A stretch of DNA of 64,000 nt from Thozetella sp. PMI_491 (Eukaryota > Ascomycota > Sordariomycetes > Chaetosphaeriales > Chaetosphaeriaceae), in contig MU270018.1 of NCBI GenBank assembly GCA_021432635.1, positions 1,428,796 through 1,492,795 of the forward strand, read 5' to 3'. A model generated the notes under the pieces. It saw only the letters and a program-made list of their open reading frames with translations, made no database searches and had not been told where the DNA came from. This document shows positions 1-11,132 of the stretch, in pieces (within the stretch, counting starts at the first letter, position 1; each line of letters starts with the position of its first letter). Position numbers and translations under genes: made by a program.

Positions 1-3000
1 GGAGCTCCAAAGTGTGACAGGGCCCAGAGAGTCAAGACGCGGGCGACAGAACAAATACGATTGGGTAAGTAGGGTAGCATCCAGACCAGGTGCCCGACTC
101 AGGAAAGCATCTCTCTGGTCGTCGCGCGGGATGGGACCGTCTCACGGGCTTCCAGAGCTCGGGGAGGCTTCCGAAACCTGGGCTCTACGTTCAGAGAATC
201 CCGGAGGGTATACGCAATCCATCCTGCTCGCCAATCTTCGTATGCAACCACCGTAAGATCGACAAGTTGTTGACGTCTAGATCCAATGAATCTGACGCAC
301 GGAAGGTTCCGCCGGGGGTTGAACTTTGACAGCTCGTCGGTTGCCCCCGCGAATGTACAGGGCAGAGCAGATAGGGTGCGGCACTGACCGACTACGAAGT
401 GGAATCGAGGCCGATCACGCACATTCCAGGTTCCCAGAGCGTCCAGGACGGAACGGTGAAACATGGGTGTCCGGTGCAACTTGGGACCCCCCCAAGTTGC
501 CAAGTAGAACACGCCCCCCTCTTTTCACCTCGGCCTCGCACGTTGCACCCTCGTCCGACCCAGGTGAAGCGGAGTTCTGGTTCCAAAGGTTCTAGTTCCA
601 TCGGAGCCAGGCTGGGTGAACTCTAACCACTACCATGGACTACGACCTCGGGTTTCCGGGGCCGCTTACTAGGATTGACCTGCACTGCTTTATCCTTTTT
701 TGCTTACCGTGTCGATGAGGACACCATGTCGCTCTCATGGGTCGCCAAATAGGAAACGTCCGACGCCGACTTGCATGTCCAAAGGCCCAGGGCGGGAAGA
801 AAAAAAAAAAGGGGAGGGGGGGCAGGTCTTGGACATGCAGCCAGTCAGCTCCATGTTCCGTCGAGTCGCGATCTTGTACATGGGCATGTGCAAAGCAAAA
901 CTCTGCATAGTAGGTAAGCAATCTTTCCTTACCCACCTAAAGGCTCTAATATCAGCGGCAGCTGAAAGGCAGAGGGGCTAGTTACGGTACCCACAGCAGA
1001 CCCTAAGGAAGTCATAATGCTCTAATTGGGATGTATGCCCGATGGCTGCAGGAAGATGCTGCAGCGGGCTGGCCGAGCTGGTTGACAGCCAGGGATACGG
1101 GATAGGATAGAATTTGAGCAGGACCTTCTGCTGGAAGGCGCTGATGACCCGTGAATCCAATAACAAGACGGCGAGGCCATGTACCCGGGTATCTGGAATG
1201 GTCTCCTACGAGGGTGCCAGCTGGAATCCGTAATGCAGGCGTTCCTGCGTTGGGACCATGCAGAATGGTGAGTGGCTGGGAGCACCAGAGGGTCCTCGCT
1301 TGAAGGGGCCTATAAGTCGGGTGTTATTGAGCTCAGCGTAGGAATGGTAAGAGAAATTTCAGGAGTTGCGCGTTGACTTGAGACCTGTGACTCGAAGGCA
1401 CCGGATCTCCCTCCACACCCGGTTCGGTGACATCGCGACACCGTGTTGGCTAGCGGCTACGCCATTGGGACAGTGAGCCGGGGCGACATCTGGTTCAGTG
1501 GCGGCGTGCCGGGGTGTGAAGTTCGGTAGCGGTGGACCTGAACGCAGCCGCGACCACCGGGAGGAGTTAGTGATGTGGACCGCCACGAGATGGGCGAGAT
1601 CCCTGGGAACAACCAACAACCCACGCTCGGACAGCAGTTTCCAAGGCCTCGGTGAGGTGGCAGGTGGGAAAAAGCGGTACGCCGGGTGCCGGATACGGCT
1701 GGTAGGTCTCTCACCGTCCGGGAAAGGGGGTGCGGGGGGGTGAGGAGCGAGGGGCGTCTCTTGGTTCCTAGGAAAATACCCGACCCGTGTCTCTCTTGGG
1801 CGGTTGATCAGGACGATTCTCCTACCGTGTTGAGAAAACATGTTCCGTCAGATGCCCCTCTCCAAACGCTGGTTCTCCGGTTGGGGGGATTGTATGGACA
1901 CCGTAGTGCAGATCACGAGCTGGGTCTCTTGAGCGATACAGCTTCTATTTTCGGAGCCGCGAAATTGGGGAGCCGTGGAAGCCAGCTCAACCCCGAGATC
2001 CCCAGGCGCCTTGACAGGTTGCCGGCCTTCAATATGGCGGGATGCAAAAGGCCGTACCGGGGTGGGAAGACCGGGGAGGGCAACCAGGCCTTGTCCCTAG
2101 TATTCAGCTCGCGCGAGGTTGGTTGGGGAAGTGGAGGGAAGGAGAACCGCCTCGAGCCAATGATGGCGGCGGCGTCGTTGCGGACATGTCCTCGTGAAGC
2201 CTGTGATATATCCATAGTGAATGCCGGGGGGCCACGTTGGCTAAGAATCTTGTCCGGTCCTTCCCCCTGCTCGGGATGGCGGGCTCCCAAGATGTGCTGC
2301 GAGCTTGAAATAGAGTAGATCCCACGGGACGGGAGCAAGTACTCAATCGTATTGTACACTCTGCGCCGCCTGTGCTTCCCAGCCGCGGCCGCGCACGTCT
2401 GGGGCAAAGCGAACAGGTCGGGGCCACGAAGCTTTGTCTCGAGTGCCACGGCGGTGACGCACATATGCGGTGAATTATTATGCCTTCCAGCTTTGAGAGC
2501 GGAAAGGGCGACCAGGTTCTGTGTTGCGAGCAGGGTCAAGGGGCGGAGGGGTCCTCAAATTGTCCGAATATAAGAGCACGGGGCCGGGACTATACACAAC
2601 GGTGGGGAGGGAATGTTCATCGCGAGCTTATTACCTAGGTACTTTCCCTGTGCCTGCCGGCCTACCTATCCCTTGATGTGCGAACTGTGGATATTTTTTT
2701 TGCCCGACCCCATCCAGTTGTGACACCGAAGATCGCAGGTTAGGGAGGTGCCGGCCAGGTTCTCCGGGCAGCTTGATTTCTGCACGACCTGGGCTCGACT
2801 AGCACCCTTGGCACCTTGCCTCAGCCAGACTCACGCCTCATCCTCTTTGTACACCTGACCGGCGCAGGATATATTCTGCGCCGCCATCCAAAGAGCCACC
2901 CTCTCAACTTCTGGACTCCGACTGGGCGGCCCTGCACCAACAGCTGCTTCGCTCCTCTTTGCAAACACGGCTTGAGCATCTGGTTTGCGGGGGGGAATGA

Positions 3001-3103
3001 CAGGGTTGGGGACCCATCGTTAACGTCAAACCAACCGATTACCAACCTACGGGGTAATAGCTCCTCTGAAGAGAAGACAGCCTTCCCTGCCCCCCCCCCC
3101 CCC
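1..3103. other. Gene-free stretch left of the assembly gap
   Basis: I see no convincing gene here. Open frames of up to about 210 codons exist on both strands (for example 1686-2318 on + and 1913-2539 on -), but they overlap each other antisense, are low in complexity and contain no recognisable motif. The stretch ends in a run of 13 C before the gap. A palindrome of the TACCTAGGTA kind lies at 2631-2642 and a related pair at 912-935. An exon of a gene lying mainly to the left cannot be excluded. Confidence 0.5.
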
Positions 3104-3188
3104 NNNNNNNNNNNNNNNNNNNNNNNNNNNNNNNNNNNNNNNNNNNNNNNNNNNNNNNNNNNNNNNNNNNNNNNNNNNNNNNNNNNNN
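3104..3188. other. Assembly gap (85 N) inside a poly-C tract
   Basis: Eighty-five N are flanked by 13 C on the left (3091-3103) and 8 C on the right (3189-3196). The gap therefore sits within one cytosine homopolymer, probably because reads could not cross it. True length is unknown. Confidence 0.97.
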
Positions 3189-3196
3189 CCCCCCCC

Positions 3197-5081
3197 TCTC
3201 CCCTTGGGCTAGACCAGCTGGGCCGCGATTGCCTACAGGCCCCGTCTGTCGAAGCATTTCGACGTCTTCTCCGTCCCGCTTAGGGGTGGCCTTGGCTCCA
3301 TCGGTATTGCTTCCGGGTCGCTTCTTCCTCCACCCGGCGAAGCTGAAGTCCCGTGCCCCCTGCATACGACCCTGCCTCGGTCTCCAGATCTTTCCAGAGC
3401 TTCGAGCATTCCGACTCAGTTCGACGTTTCGTTCTCTCCCGACCAGTTGCCTTCCTTCGCCTGCGTGAAAAATCCCAACGGGTGAGACTACGCCCGGCGA
3501 TCGCTAGTACGACCGACTTTGCTAGAGACACTAGGGACGCCTAAAAGTGCCCTCTGATCGCTGCCCGTTAGTCCAATCTACAGGCTTCCGCATTCCCGTC
3601 GTGCATTCGCCCGCCAAATTGGGGTCTGTGAACGGAGGCGAGATTCCTGGCGGCGTGGTTGGCCCTGTCTCAGCGCCTCCTCCCCCCTTTCCATCTCCAA
3701 AGCGTTTGGCGTGACCCACTCTCAGCTTATCGTTTCGGCCATTCATACCAAGCTTCCCGACTCTTCTGCGAGACATCTGGACCTTCCAACTCCCCACGAG
3801 GCGCCAATTGCCTGCCCAAGGTGTGCGGATTGGCAGTATTAGCACTCGCGATCTTCTGCTGTTGCGGAGAGACTTGCCGTACCGGCCGCCGCGAACGCAT
3901 GCCAGCATTGTCCTGATTCAGAGACTCAACATTGAGGTAAGTACTGATACATTGTCCACCCAAGCTTCTCCGCCTGCGCAATGCCTTAAAATGAAAGCCC
4001 CGTGCTCTCGACATTTGCTTTTGTCCAATTTGGACACCCTCTCCTCCCCTCCTCGCAGTGGTTCCGTGTAACGGATTGCTCATCATACGCCGCTTTCATC
4101 CGTTTGGGAAGGTTCCATCGCCGGTGCCATCATCCCATTTGCAGCGGTAACGGCTTGGGCGAGCTTCTGGAAGTTTGGCAGATCTCGCTCGGGATTGACA
4201 ATCTGAAGGGTCTAAAGGCACACGGGCCACCCGCTGGTTGTATCCAAAGGTTGGACCCGCATGCGCGCCGCTCCCTTCATCCCTGTACCCCTCACCTTTG
4301 CATCGCTTCCCGCCGTCCTTTCCTGCGCACAAGCACCGGCTTCGAGGGGGGGGAGGACCAGCTAAAAGGGCCCAAGTGTCAAGCCCTTCTCCTGACCCGG
4401 CACCGGATGCCACCCCGGCTCTTCCCCTTCCATCCCATTGCATGCCTTGCGCGAGCGCCTGTGTGCCCACCTCCTCCTGCCCAGTGCGGTACTAAGCCGT
4501 CTCTAGTGCCGCTGCCAATCAACCGGCCTTTTTACAAGTACACCTTCCCATCCCCGACCGACTGGCCGAGCCCAGAGGTTACGCCACTGGGAGTAACTTT
4601 AAATCCAACACCACCCGTCCGCTTCCACGTCGGACTCACCCGCGAGATCGACAACCCCCTCCGAGCCCGGGAAATCTAGTTCGAGGTACTGCTTCCATCT
4701 TCCTCACCAACACCGTCGTCGATTGCCCCTTGGTCGCCAGTGGCCCCAGTGCACAGCAACTCTCGTGGGCGGCGCATTGTCGCAAACTAAAACTCGGTCA
4801 GCGGGTCTATGCCAGCGAATAGGGGAAACACGACCAAGAGGGAGGCACGCGCAGTGGACAGAAGAGATACAGCGCGGCGAGATTGAATTAATTTGCCTCG
4901 CGTGGAGAAAAGAGGGAACGCAGTCTGAGTCTCCATTTCGGAGCGCTGAGGTGGGTTCTTGTCTCTTGTGTTCGGTGTGGCGGCGGGACGAGAGTAGCGC
5001 ATCCCCCACTGGCGTGGTCCGCTACCTGTCGCCGCGAGTTACCAGTGCTTTTTCGCTGACGGCCGGTCCGATGCAGGGCAG
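3197..5081 (+). promoter_or_regulatory. Long CT-rich upstream region/leader of the Sfl1-like gene, with a possible 5' UTR intron at 3937-4058
   Basis: This 1.9-kb stretch is rich in pyrimidine tracts, as is common in promoters and leaders of filamentous-fungal regulatory genes, and holds no convincing protein gene. A strong donor (GTAAGT) at 3937 and a pyrimidine-preceded acceptor (CGCAG) ending at 4058 would define a 122-nt intron in an untranslated leader. Several upstream ATGs occur, so short upstream ORFs could limit translation. Transcript support cannot be judged from sequence alone; the leader and its intron are inference. Confidence 0.35.
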
Positions 5082-7040
5082 ATGGCTACTGTCACTGAAA
5101 GTGCTCCGAGTACGCATCTGGCCGTCGATAGACCAGAAGAAATGGGCGCGAGAACTGTGCCCATCCTTACCCCCACGATTAAGACCTCTGCCCCGTCTCC
5201 GAGCGAACCCATGGAGATCACGACGCCCACGAACTCGTCCGCGCCAGCTTCTGCCACGAAGAGCCCCGACAGCGAAACCAGCATCAGCGGCACTGACCGT
5301 CCGCATGGCACTTCTCATAATGAGCAGTCGAGCAAGGACCACATCATCATGCCTGCTCCGGCGGCCGCAGCGCCTGCAATCCACCAGCCCAAGATTGTTC
5401 AGACGGCGTTCATCCACAAACTCTACAAGTATGCTCTGCTCAGGGGGAGGGGGGGAATCGCTTGCATCTGTCGCGTACTAACGATGAAAACAGCATGCTG
5501 GAGGACAGCTCAATATCGCATCTTATATCATGGACCCCATCAGCCGAGAGCTTCGTTATGCAGCCTTCTCATGAGTTCTCTAAAGTACTCGCGTAAGTCT
5601 GCAATCCTCATCGCTGTCGAATGGAAAATGCTAACCCGGTCAGTCAATACTTCAAGCACACCAACATATCTTCATTTGTGCGACAGCTCAACATGTACGG
5701 ATTTCACAAAGGTCAGGAGCCCCACAGCAGCCCGGATGTCTGGACTCGTTGGCTGACAAGCGATAGTGAGCGATGTGTTCCACCATGGAACCCCCGATTC
5801 TACACTATGGGAGTTCAAGCATGGCAACGGAAATTTCAAGCGCGGGGACCTGGTTGGCCTCCGTGAAATCAAGCGCCGCGCCTCTCGCCACGCCCTGGTG
5901 CATCGCGAGTACAACAACGCGAAGCCGCCGCCGCCGCAGCCCGGCACTCCAGCCGAGCCCATCCCTCCAATGCAAGAAGGGCCAGACCCGAGAGTGAATA
6001 GCATCGAGCATACTCTATATGACCTCAGCACTCGGCTCCAACGCAGCGAGGAGACCTATCACCACATGCAGATCAAACAGCACGCTATCATGGATACGGT
6101 GACACGTTTGTTGCAGTTCAACCATGACTTGTCTCAAGCCGTGCTGGCTCTTGCTCCGAGTCCTGACAATCCGATCCATCGAGATGGTAAGTGCAACTTG
6201 TCGCAAGCGAATGCCACCAGCCTAACGATTTCCCCAGTTTCTGCTCTACAGGTAGATGTTCGACGGCAGATGGAGATGTTCCGTTCGCTCGATGAGCCCC
6301 ATGAGCCAATATTTGGCGGCAGGGGGCAATACTTCTCTGGACTCGACAACGCACCTGTGTCGCCTCGGCAATTACCCCAAGATGACCCTCGCAGGGGCAG
6401 CTTGGCAGTGCCTCAGTCTCGGCCGCCCAACTACTACCGGCCCCCGGTGCCATCGAACCTTTCGATATCCACCCGTCGTCCATACGGCTCTATCGGCGCA
6501 AATACGACCCAATCCTCACCTTCTTCTCTGCGTGCCCAAATTCCACCTCCTCCTCCGGGTCCTCATCCATTGACCAACGTTGAGCTCCCTCCTAGCAGCC
6601 TTGCCCGCAGGCACACTTCGGCCGATATTAGGGCCCACGGTTGGCAATCAAACCAGCCGCCGTTTCCTTCATCTGGACCGCCTTCTACCCACTGGCCATC
6701 CTCGCCAAGTCGTGTTGGTCCCGGGGAAGATCAGCGGTTGAGAGACTCGTTTTCTCACTATTCCCTCCAGACTGCATCGCAGCCTCATTCGAGGCCTAAC
6801 ACCCCCCCTCTTCCGCCTTTTGCCAACGGCAATCCCTCTGGGGACACTTTCGGCAGCTGGTCGTGGAACTCGGCCAACCGGGGCGACAATAAGAACCTCT
6901 CTGTGAAGGATATATCGGCGCCTCCAACCAGAAGAGGAAGCATGGCACATATCCTCAATCCGACCGAGACGGTCGAGCAGGAGAACGAAGACGACCTCGA
7001 TCCTCGGGAAGACGACCGCAAGCGCAAGCGTTTGCAATGA
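5082..7040 (+). CDS. sfl1: HSF-type DNA-binding transcription factor, Sfl1-like
   Basis: Predicted nuclear transcription factor of 578 residues in five exons: 5082-5428, 5494-5592, 5644-5711, 5767-6186 and 6238-7040. Every junction keeps phase, and CTAAC or CTGAC branch sites are visible. The HSF-type DNA-binding domain spans about residues 108-213, including [41 protein letters not shown] and LWEFKHGNGNFKRGDL. That wording is closer to yeast Sfl1 and its filamentous-fungal orthologues than to Hsf1. A coiled coil follows (about 241-300), as expected for oligomerisation, then a long Pro/Ser-rich disordered tail ending in a basic stretch. Sfl1 proteins are repressors or activators linked to cell-surface genes, morphogenesis and heat tolerance; the function here is inferred from family. 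The start at 5082 is the first ATG in the frame that gives a sensible acidic, Ser/Thr-rich N-terminus. The N-terminal tail is less certain than the domain. Confidence 0.88.
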
Positions 7041-7756
7041 GTCTGCCCAGCGACAGAGCTGAACATGATGAACATATTCTGTATAAATGCGCTATGTTTT
7101 CGTTTGTCTGGGTGGAGGCTTCCTGGATTATGCGTACAACGGCCGATTTACATGACATGGGCAAGTCTTGTTTTGCTCGTAATCACATAATCAACACCGC
7201 CGCTGCCTCCATTTGCCTTCGCCGGCAGATACTTGGCCGAAGGGGGTTCCTTCTTTCTACTTTTTTTTTTCTTTTTTGTGCTAGACTTTGGCATCTTCGA
7301 GAGCCTTGCTGGCTGTCGATGGGGGGATATCTGCTCTTATCAAAGTCCAATTTCGAATTTTGCATTTTTCTCGGGACAGGGAGGGTGGGCAAGAGGGGAA
7401 GGGAGACGACACTTGTTGCATTTCGGGAAATAGGTTGGATGCCTGCCACAAAAGTCCGTGATGCTTTTTGAATGTGCTGTACTTTTAGCTGCGGTTTGGG
7501 GACCGGCCAGATATCCCTATTGAGACGGCGGCCTTTCCTTGTCATGATCTGAAGCCGGCCGACGTTGGCTGCTCGCCTCGTCTTGATGTTCTTCAATTTT
7601 AGGATCTTGGAGCTTTTTCCGCATTCTACTTATTTACCAGGCGAAGCGATACTTCGGCCTCGAGATATCACATGTGCCCCAAGTGAACACCGTCAAAGTG
7701 GCGCATCAGGCTTGATGTTTTGTGACAGCAGCCGGTGCCAGGAACTGTGCCCTTCC
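7041..7756. other. Intergenic region between convergent genes
   Basis: Shared 3' region of the Sfl1-like gene (+) and the DUF3245-like gene (-). It contains T-rich tracts (about 7260-7278) suited to 3' UTR and polyadenylation signals. I see no gene in it. Confidence 0.5.
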
Positions 7757-8572
7757 TCACTTAGCCGCCGATGCCTTTTTGTTCTTTTTCTTCTTGCGCT
7801 TCGTCTTTGCGAGGCCCACGCCCCCGCCAGCGTCGACTTGCTCAGAAGTAGTAGGCAAGCCGCTAGACACGGCTCTTGTTTTTGTATGTTGGACGATGCT
7901 GGTAGCGCCGTTGTCAGGGCCCAATCCTTGATCCTCTCTTGAAGCCTGCTCGGCGTCTGGAACGGCATGGGCGGCCTCCAAAGGGTTGCGTGTTTTCCCC
8001 CTCTCCTTTCTTCCGTCTAAGCCGGTATCCCCGCCTCTAGTGATCTGGGCCTTGATTTTCTTCACTCTTCCCAGCCCGCTCCTCCCAGTTTCCTCTTCGC
8101 TTTCACTCTCCTCTTCACGTCCCCGTTTCACAGCCATACTCGTGCCAGTCGAGCCTTTGAGCCCCAACTTTCGCCGCAGCGCAAACTGCTCCTCCCTCTG
8201 CCGGCGCGCTGCCTCGGCTCTGCCACCAGCTCCCGGGGCAACAAATCCTAACCCTGCGTTCGGGGGGAGATTTCGAGTGGCTTCAAAGTCGGCATCTTCA
8301 ACGGCGCGCTGGGCAGCAGTCTTGTAGGTATAACGAGCGGCTGAGGAGTGTGGCTGCGCCGGGTTCGCCTCGGTTCCGGAGCCGTGAGAAGAGAACGGCC
8401 CAAGCTTATTCGTTGGGGCCGGGGTGCTGGAGGTGGAAGCAGAGTCTGCTCTGTGTGCCTGAGAGAAGAGTCGATGGCTCTTGGACACGGCCAGAGAGAC
8501 TCGGTTGAGAATCTGATCGAAATCTGGGGCGACCGGGAGCTTGACGGAGCCTGGCTTGTCGGAAGGCGCCAT
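7757..8572 (-). CDS. Basic nuclear-type protein resembling the DUF3245 family
   Basis: Single-exon gene of 271 residues. The N-terminal segment, around FDQILNRVSLAVSKSHRLFSQ, resembles the conserved start of fungal DUF3245 proteins, whose function is unknown. A second conserved-looking patch, PPNAGLGFVAPG, leads into an Arg/Glu-rich stretch. The C-terminal end is a Lys-rich tail (KTKRKKKKNKKASAAK) that should act as a nuclear or nucleolar localisation signal. The start is the first ATG of the frame. It converges on the Sfl1-like gene. The family call rests on memory of the pattern, so the name is tentative; that it is a real gene is more secure because the frame is long, intact and charged in a structured way. 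Confidence 0.7.
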   Translation of the reverse strand: MAPSDKPGSVKLPVAPDFDQILNRVSLAVSKSHRLFSQAHRADSASTSSTPAPTNKLGPFSSHGSGTEANPAQPHSSAARYTYKTAAQRAVEDADFEATRNLPPNAGLGFVAPGAGGRAEAARRQREEQFALRRKLGLKGSTGTSMAVKRGREEESESEEETGRSGLGRVKKIKAQITRGGDTGLDGRKERGKTRNPLEAAHAVPDAEQASREDQGLGPDNGATSIVQHTKTRAVSSGLPTTSEQVDAGGGVGLAKTKRKKKKNKKASAAK

Positions 8573-9140
8573 TCGGGTTCCGGCCTAGTCGTCGCTGAAG
8601 GAGGGCTTAAATTTTGGCTGTGGAATTCACGGCAGGTTATGTTTCACGGTATGGTCAATTGAGGCGCTCCGATCAAGGATCGCGGGGCTGGTCGTTGTGG
8701 TGGTCGTTCCAAGTAAGGTGCCGAGGGGAAGGAGCGAGCTTGGGAAATTTTAATGGGTACCTCGCTGATAAGCGCGCTTATCTGGTCCCGATAGCTGCAT
8801 GACTGTTTACATGCCCCTTGCCCCGGGAAGTAGCCTAAGGATTACGAGTACTCGGCGGGATCAAGGATGAACAATTGGGAGCCAAGATCGCCGTCACCGA
8901 TGTGGAGAATATAGAATTCCGTACCTAATGCTAGCTCTGGGGATATCCGCCCGAAAATGACAGTACCCAGCGTCCCTACTTTGAATACCCCAGGTATCTT
9001 CTTTTGCCGGTTCGTTCCGACCCTAGATCCCAAGCCGTCCGCCCGTAATTTGCCTCCGCCTCCTTGCCTGAGGCACGTGGCCGCCATAAGGGCAACGGCC
9101 AGATAAGATCCAAATATAGCAAAACAAACTCCGCTGGCCC
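8573..9140. other. Intergenic region
   Basis: Upstream DNA of the DUF3245-like gene and downstream DNA of the P450 gene. No gene or RNA is recognised. Confidence 0.5.
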
Positions 9141-10948
9141 TTACGCAACGTCGCCATACTGGGCTTCGTAGAACGCAACGGGCACCCCGTGTCCTGGCGC
9201 GCCAACGATCTCGGCGCGGTGGTATTGGGCGTTCCAGTCTCCCCTGTATTCGAGGCGATCATACTTCTGCAGCATCCGCACAACTGGAAGAGCGCAGGTT
9301 AGCAATGGCAGCTATGGGGCTCGTTTTGGCCCATGGTCCGCTCTACTTACGTGTGAAAGCCATTTCGGTCATAGCAAAGTTCTGCCCCACGCAGATTCTC
9401 GGGCCACCGTTGAAGGGGACATAGTTCCAGGCCTTGGGCGTCCAGTGGTCCCAACGGTCTGGGCTGAAAATAGCTGGGTCTGCAAACTTGTCAGACGGCT
9501 CGGGGTATAGGTCCTTCCTCCGCTGCATCGATAGCGCGCTATACACGACGATGTCGCCCTGCAGCACCGCAATATTCGGCTGGCCAGGCTTGCCCGGAAG
9601 GGTGGTGTCTTCAAGTGCCGCGCGGATGTTGTACGGTACGGCCGGATACAGCCGCAGCGTCTCGTTGAGCGTATGGGTGAGGTAGGTCATGTTCTTAAGA
9701 TCCTCGTAGGTCGGCGCCCTGCTCGGCCCGACGGTGGCCAGGATCTCGTTGCGCAGCTTGCGGAGGACCCCTGGGTAGTTGGCGAGTTCATAGATGGTCC
9801 AGGAGAGCGTGGCAGCGGTGGTATCACGACCGGCGATCAGCACAGCCATCAGCTGGTCGCGGATAACCTTGGGGTCGCGCGTGTACCGTGCAATGTTGTG
9901 CAAGAAAGTGAAGTCTTTATCCGACTTGGACAGCTTTTCGAGCTCGTCCGGGGTCAGCATGAGGGTGCGTTGGATGTAGGGCTCGATGAAGCGCTCGAGG
10001 ACATGAATACCACGCCGATACTTGAACCTGGGAATGTAACGCTCGATGGGCCTGGAATGGTGTCAGCAGAAGTCGGTCTAGCAGCTGAGGGCCACGCTGG
10101 GGAAGGGTGGACGCACACAAGGATGGTCAACAGCATTTGGATGCGCTGAACTTCCTGGAAAGCAGACACAAACTCGTGCTTGGGGCTGCATCGCGTTAGC
10201 TACTGTTTGCCGTACTGGTACGGGCCGGCAGGCCTCCAACTTACTTCCCCAGACTGTTGACGCTGTTGCCCAGAAGGAAGTCAGTTGTGACATCGAGCGT
10301 CATGCGGTAGAACAGATCCATCATATCGACAGTCTCACCCGGCGCGGACATGCTGGCCATCATCTTTTGGGTCCACTTCTCGAAGATCTCCAAGTCCCTG
10401 ACGCGGTCCTTGACGAACATGGGCCGAATCAACGCCCTGCTGTCGGACCACTGCTGGCCGTCGGTAGTGAAGATGGAGTCTCCGAGGAAAGGGCTCCAGA
10501 CACGATGGAAGTTGGGGCCCTTGCCATACTCGCCAAACTTGGTCGTCAAGACGGTCTTTACATGCTCTGGCTCACGCGTGAGCAAGAAGCGTACACCGCC
10601 GCTCACGGAGATCTCGACGCAGTTTGGGCATTCGGGAGTGGCGACTTTGTAGATGCCATTGTAGAAGTCGAGCAACCTATTATTCATCTGCTCCCACGCC
10701 GCATCCGCGAAGACGGGGATAGCTGAGAGGAAGGGTCAGCGTCTTCCTCGATCATAGGCGCCCACACTGCGTCAGGCGAGATGCCTACCGAATAAGGGGT
10801 TGGTGGCGAGTATCGGGGCCCTGACGCCTCCTAGCCTCCTGATCCTGCGGTCCACGAGGGCATTTCTGATTACGAAGAAGCTGGTCAAGGCAGTAATGGC
10901 AACCGCCCAAAGGTAAAGGGGCGGCGCGGAGAGAATAGCTTCCAGCAT
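9141..10948 (-). CDS. Cytochrome P450 monooxygenase, CYP52-clan type
   Basis: Membrane-anchored haem monooxygenase of 516 residues in five exons, read right to left: 10948-10789, 10722-10245, 10185-10117, 10051-9351 and 9283-9141. The N-terminus has a hydrophobic anchor (LYLWAVAITALTSFFVI) followed by basic residues, as in endoplasmic-reticulum P450s. Visible signatures are the I-helix oxygen-binding motif AGRDTTAAT (about 308-316), the K-helix ExxR as ETLR (about 365), PDRW, and the haem-binding loop FNGGPRICVG (about 449-458) with the axial cysteine. The phrase FNGGPRICxGQ and the region around SMQRRKDLYPEPSDKFxPxRW are typical of the CYP52 clan, whose members often hydroxylate alkanes and fatty acids at the terminal carbon. 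The substrate here is unknown. No partner biosynthetic genes lie nearby. All catalytic motifs are intact. Confidence 0.9.
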
Positions 10949-11080
10949 CCTGACCGTGAGGATGGCTGACAGAGCAAACTGAAGAATGTGTGCTCGCAGG
11001 CGCTTAAGCGGAGAGAATTGTAAACGCAGGAATTCGTGATGAATTGGAGGGAGGAGGGGTTACGTTAGAGGAGGGAGAAA

Positions 11081-11132
<52 letters not shown>

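Noticed and set aside
1686-2539. Two overlapping opposite-strand frames of about 210 codons near the left end
   Set aside because: Each is the antisense partner of the other, neither has a motif or splice-linked continuation, and both sit in GC-rich DNA where chance frames are long.
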